From Vicia villosa (taxonomy: Eukaryota; Streptophyta; Magnoliopsida; Fabales; Fabaceae): a DNA stretch of 64,000 nucleotides. The notes beneath the pieces are model-generated. The model was not told where the DNA came from. It worked only from the letters and a program-made list of their open reading frames with translations, and did no database searches. How positions within the stretch are numbered: position 1 is the first letter of the stretch; each line of letters begins with the position of its first letter. This document shows positions 59,501 through 64,000 of this stretch, in pieces. The DNA is taken from the NCBI RefSeq assembly GCF_029867415.1, contig NW_026705227.1, forward strand, positions 913,001 to 977,000, in the 5' to 3' direction. Both the position numbers and the translations under genes were made by a program.

Positions 59501-61599
59501 TCTGGTACTGAGTACAACCAAAAGTGTCTAGATGACATCCAATACATGTATGATAAAAGATACAATCATAGTACATATACAACATAAATCATGGAATAAA
59601 ATACTAGAATAGGCTAGACAGCAAAAACAAAACAAAAAAATAGATAACAAGATCTTTAAATCCTTCATGTCATCTTTCCTTTTCATCAGTAATTCACCTA
59701 ATTACCACAAATATTAAACATAGGGTGAGATATAACTATTTCAGTGCAGTTCTAACTACACCGTATGTCTTCTTGGTCATGGTGCTCTCATGTTCTACTC
59801 TATTAATAATGTTTCTTTCTCAACCTTCCATATTCTACAATCATAAAAGAACGTGGATCGAGATCCAATTGATCTCATATGGTGTGTGAATATCAACACT
59901 CGGGTCAAACGACCCATGTCTACCTCTGGATATGGATAGTTACGTGGGACATCTTTCTTGGGCCACAACTCTTCACATAAGTTTGGACACAGATCACAGA
60001 CTCCCTAGTACACAAATAATGTCTTTCTCCCACCAACACTTTTCACATAATTCCGGACACCGCTCAGAGACTACAACCTTCATATGGACCATACTCCCAT
60101 TATTGGTAACAAAATCTTAGGCATCCATAAAGAGCCTCGATATCCCCCAAAATTGTACATGGTTGGTTTCCATTGAAACCTAACATTCAAAACACATACC
60201 AACTAGGAGTATGGTTGTGTTTCCGAATAACTCAATACGATGGGATTTATATCACCCTAGGGTTTTCTCACCAAATGTATTATCTTTTTTTAACTTACTA
60301 AAAAATTATCAAAGCATCATCATGATTCATGATTTAACTATCTTAATCAGTTAGCCTATATGAATTTCAAATTAAATCCACCAAGGGTGGTAACCGCTTA
60401 CTGGCAGAGAGTAACCAGTTATAGGTCGGTTAAAACTCAAAAATTTGCTAGTTTTTCATGTTTTCTCAAATCTGAATCCATTTAAGTCATGTACTAACAT
60501 AAAGTGAACACTGACAACATATCACACAGCAGATGCATCATAATTTCGCACGCATTCATAAAAATCAACAATCAATTCATGATTTGTAATCAAGAAAAGA
60601 AATAAATTCAACTTAGTATACCCCAACCTATCATGAGTTTATCTTAAATAGTGAGTGGTATCTAGCTACACATCATTGCTACCCAAGTCACGAAAATATC
60701 ATGTGATCTAACAAAACCTTTCGTGATAATGTTTGTGTAAAAAATTACCCTTTTGCACTCATGTCTATATTGAACACAGGGCATAGACCATGTCACCCTT
60801 GTCCAATTCAATATTGGGCCCTTAGACATTTATTCTATTACGCGGGATGAGAAAGTTCTATCTAGGTCACTCATGTCCCTTAGCATGATTTGTGGAGTGC
60901 CCGTGAACTATATTAGCGGCCATCCAATTACGGTTAATATTTGATCAATAAAAAAAATACTCGACTCCTACATCTATATATGGTTCGTAGTGGATTCAGG
61001 TCGAAGGGTTGTATACACCACTATCTCCATGAGAATAACTTATGACACTTTGCATAAATTTCTACGTAGAATTCTCTTAGCGGGTCAATCCACTATAAAT
61101 ATTACTCCTAATATTCATACCTATGTGAAGACTTGATTACTCTTTATCCATAATCCATGAGATCTGATCGTCAGTCTATCCATACAATAGTCTCAATGAT
61201 TTAATATTTTCCCACTTCACAGTAAAGCACGACTAGAGATAATTTGAGAATACTGTCCTTATGTTTCATGGGATCTCATGATTATGTCGCACTTAACATT
61301 TCATTAAACAGAATAGCTATTCTAGGGACTTTATTATTTTGGAAAAACAAACATAATAAAGAAATGTCTTTTATTATTAATATATGATTTGATACAAGTA
61401 CAAAAACTATTGGCATCTAGGGCTTACACCGTCAATCTCCCACTAGCACTAGATCCCATCAGGCATACACCTAATACCCATAGATCTAGTATGGCCATCA
61501 TACTCTGAATATCTTCACATCTCATATATCTATTATCTCTCGAATGAGGTGATATTGCCTAAATATGCGACTTACTATATGTTTAAGTATGCGAAAATT
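56563..61599 (-). repeat. CLE array unit 7 (5037 bp)
   Basis: Standard unit with CLE gene 7; the spacer (58362-61599) has both LTR relics and no gene. Confidence 0.95.
57402..58265 (-). CDS. CLE: Multi-CLE peptide precursor, copy 7 (10 CLE motifs)
   Basis: Intact 287-residue precursor. Motif 2 is KLSPRGPDPHHH (Arg5), as in copies 2, 3 and 8. The linker between motifs 5 and 6 is NSLQPKSDHHIA, normally found only between motifs 1 and 2, in place of NSLNPTSVDHIA. Only copy 2 shows this linker internally, in its extra block, so copy 7 probably arose by unequal exchange or gene conversion involving such a block. Other features match copy 6. Confidence 0.9.
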   Translation of the reverse strand: MANLLNMFFSIMLIEVSLLALLMGNSKATHRFIDIKDHIDHQVSLQTRSVHRIARLSPEGPNPHHDNSLQPKSDHHIAKLSPRGPDPHHHLSLQTRNVHHIARLSPEGPDPHHHVSLPTGNVHHIERLSPGGPDSHHHDFLQTRNVHEIARLSPGGPNPHHDNSLQPKSDHHIAKLSPGGPDPHHHLSLQTRNVHHIARLSPEGPDPHHHVSLQTGNVHRIERLSPGGPDSHHHDFLKTRNVHGIARLSPGGPNPHHDNSLHPTSVHLTAKLSLRGHNPNYPNSFQP

Positions 61600-64000
61600 T
61601 GTACTCGTGTAATGTGTATACTATTGTACTATGTTTCAATACCCGTATTAACCGTCTGAAGGGGATAATTATAGACTTATCTTGTTTGGATTGTTACATA
61701 TTGAATATTTAAAATCATAGTATTTAAGTCAAAAAAAATTAAATGACGTGGAATAAATTCATAAATTTCATTTCAAGGTAGATAACTAGCTGAATATTTT
61801 TAAATAATATTTGGATTAAAAAATCTTATTGAATGGAAAATAGAATAAAGTGTGGCAAGATGATAAATTTGAAAAAAACTATAATATATAAAATTTACAA
61901 TATTTAATAAAGACCTATCAAGTGACTAGTTTAATTTAGTATGTACCTTTCATATAATAAACATCGTGTTACAGTCCTTTTATGAATTAATTTTCAAAGA
62001 AATTTAGAGCATTCAACTTGTGTGGTCTATGTTTTATTTATATTCCACTAGTGTAGTCTATATTTTTCGTTCCCCTAATATTCTCTTCAAAGTAACTTTA
62101 ATTAAAATAATATGTACATATTAGTTCACAAAATAATAATTACTTGGTAAATTTTATTCACTATGGGACAAGCCTTAGTGATTTATTCAAAACATAATTG
62201 TGACAGGTAAATATACGCACTATAAAGTTATATATATAATTAAAAGTAACAATTACCATCTCCAATCTATTTATCTCTCTTTTATATGAATATAGTTTAT
62301 TCTCTCTCTCACTCTACTTAATTCAGAAATCACAAAATACATTAGAAGATAAGTTGTCGAGTGAACGATAACTTAATGTTAAATATGGTGGTGGTGTAAA
62401 TTGGGACTCTCTAGTCTCAATCATGCAATGCAATGATTATTCTAAGGTTGAAAGGAATTCGGGTAGTTTGGATTATGACCTCTTAGACTTAATTTTGCAG
62501 TGAGATGGACACTCGTTGGATGTAAGGAATTGTCGTGGTGTGGATTAGGACCTCCTGGACTCAATCTTGCAATTCCATGAACATTTCTAGTTTTCAAGAA
62601 ATCATGGTGGTGTGAATCTGGACCTCCTGGACTCAATCTTTCAATGCGATGAACATTCCCCGTTTGTAAGGAAACATGGTGGTGTGGATCTGGACCTTCT
62701 GGACTCAATCTTGCAATGTGATGAACATTCCTCGTTTGTAAGGAAAGATGGTGATGTGGATCGGGACCTCCTGGACTCAATTTTGCAATGTGATCGACTC
62801 GTTGGATTTAAGGAATTGTCTGGTGTGGATTAGGACCTCCTGGACTAAGGAATTGTCATGGTGGTGGTGTGGATTAGGACCTCCTGGACTCAATCTTGCA
62901 ATTTCATGAACATTTGCTAGTTTGCAAGAAATCATGGTGGTGTGAATCTGGACCTCCTGGACTCAATCTTTCAATGTGATGAACATTCCCCGTTGGTAAG
63001 GAAACATGGTGGTGTGGATCTGGACCTTCTGGACTCAATCTTGCAATGTGATGAACATTCCTCGTTTGTAAGGAAAGATGGTGATGTGGATCGGGACCTC
63101 TTGGACTCAATTTTGCAATGTGATGATCACTTTTTGGCTGTAAGGAATTGTCGTGGTGTGGATTAGGTCCTTCTGGACTCAATCTTGCAATGCGATGAAC
63201 ACTCCTCGTTTGTAAGGAAACTTGGTGATCAATATGATCCTTAATATCAATAAAGCGATGAGTTGCTTTGGAATTTCCCATCAACAATGCTAAAAGAGAT
63301 ACTTCGATAAGCATTATTGAAAAGAACATGTTTAGCAAATTTGCCATCGCTAAAATATTAAAGACTACAATGTTGATACACACAAACACACAAAATGTAT
63401 TAGGAAAACATAATGAGAAAATATAAATTATATATATGAGCAACAGTTTTTTTGTTTGAACGGCATGCTAATTGCAAACATTAATTTGAATGTCTATAAC
63501 AAGTAATTTTTACTCAACAACTTAATTATTGTTTTGAAAATAAAACTATTACTTTAAAATAGAACTATTTGTTATGTATTTGGCAAAAAATTATTAAGTA
63601 TGAGTAATAAATTACTTAATTTCTCAACAATCACACTATTGTTGGGAAAACCTTCTTATTCCAACAACAACTAGTTTTAGTGGTTGAAATTTGAATTGTT
63701 TTTTTAAATTATTTTACTATATTTAAGAAAGAGTTGTATCAACAACAAATTTTGTTGCTGGTAATAAAATAATTTTGGAAAAATCATAATACATATAGAT
63801 TGATAAACGATATATAAAAAAATATTTTGAAATTTTCAATTTCAATCACCATATGGGGCATTTCCTTATACTTTTGGAAAAATATATTACAATTAATTAA
63901 ATATAGTAAAATATATTAAAACTAACTCCTTTACTCTTTTTAATAAATATAGTTGTATATAAAATAAACTTACATCTTATGTTTGGTGAACTATATGGAC
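61600..64000 (-). repeat. CLE array unit 8 (partial, runs off window)
   Basis: The first 2401 bp of another unit, including the damaged CLE copy 8 and the start of its upstream spacer (63444-64000). Sequence agrees with the other units to the last base, so the array continues beyond 64000. Confidence 0.93.
62442..63347 (-). pseudogene. CLE: Multi-CLE precursor, copy 8, disrupted after motif 4
   Basis: The 5' part is normal: signal peptide and four complete motifs (A B C D, with Arg5 in motif 2). An extra G near 62915 then shifts the frame and a stop follows at 62904, giving a 147-residue product ending in TSKCS. Between about 62790 and 62920 there are several more changes against the intact copies: loss of AC in GATCGACACTCG, loss of an A near 62820, and a partial duplication of the AAGGAATTGTC...TGGACT block. 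Downstream the frame is open again with five motifs (62442-62780). The short product still holds four apparently normal CLE peptides. Confidence 0.8.

Overview
The window looks like nuclear DNA of a legume, most likely tribe Fabeae (pea, vetch, Lathyrus). It is AT-rich, has no dense gene content, and is packed with nested plant LTR retrotransposons: Ogre/Tat-like LTRs with hypervariable tandem repeats, SIRE/Maximus-type Ty1-copia and Tekay-type Ty3-gypsy chromovirus. The host genes present belong to the plant CLE peptide family. The organism call is inference from repeat types I recognise, not from a database match.

Positions 1-17422 are a retrotransposon graveyard, mostly read on the minus strand. 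An Ogre/Tat-like LTR fragment (1-3081) is followed by a TA microsatellite. Next comes a decayed SIRE-like copia element (about 3210-7705) with two related pseudo-ORFs, one of them split by a 696-bp hAT deletion derivative that has an 8-bp target duplication. Then there is a long second Ogre-like LTR (about 7749-12764) carrying a 1341-bp solo LTR with a perfect 5-bp target duplication, and the Ogre-like 3' internal region (12765-17422) with three consecutive minisatellites of about 70, 48 and 64 bp and another LTR-like insertion.

Positions 17423-64000 are a head-to-tail tandem array of a 5.04-kb unit, seven complete copies and part of an eighth, running off the right edge. Each unit holds one intronless minus-strand gene for a secreted precursor made of a signal peptide and 10 (in one copy 14) CLE motifs of the RLSPGGPDPHHH type, spaced exactly 24 residues apart. 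The motifs follow a four-motif higher-order repeat of 96 residues. Six copies are intact; copies 3 and 8 are frameshifted but would still encode 7 and 4 intact motifs. About 75 CLE motifs lie in open frames. Unit spacers also carry old retrotransposon LTR relics that were amplified with the gene.

Unit 4 is interrupted by a complete 8604-bp Tekay-like Ty3-gypsy element (35041-43644) with a 5-bp target duplication, nearly identical 2008-bp LTRs, primer-binding site, polypurine tract and an unbroken 1462-residue Gag-Pol. It is absent from the almost identical neighbouring unit 5, so it inserted after the latest unit duplication.

The most interesting system is the tandem multi-CLE polyprotein array: gene amplification at three nested scales (72-bp motif, 288-bp four-motif block, 5-kb gene unit), apparently multiplying both the dose and the diversity of a peptide hormone.
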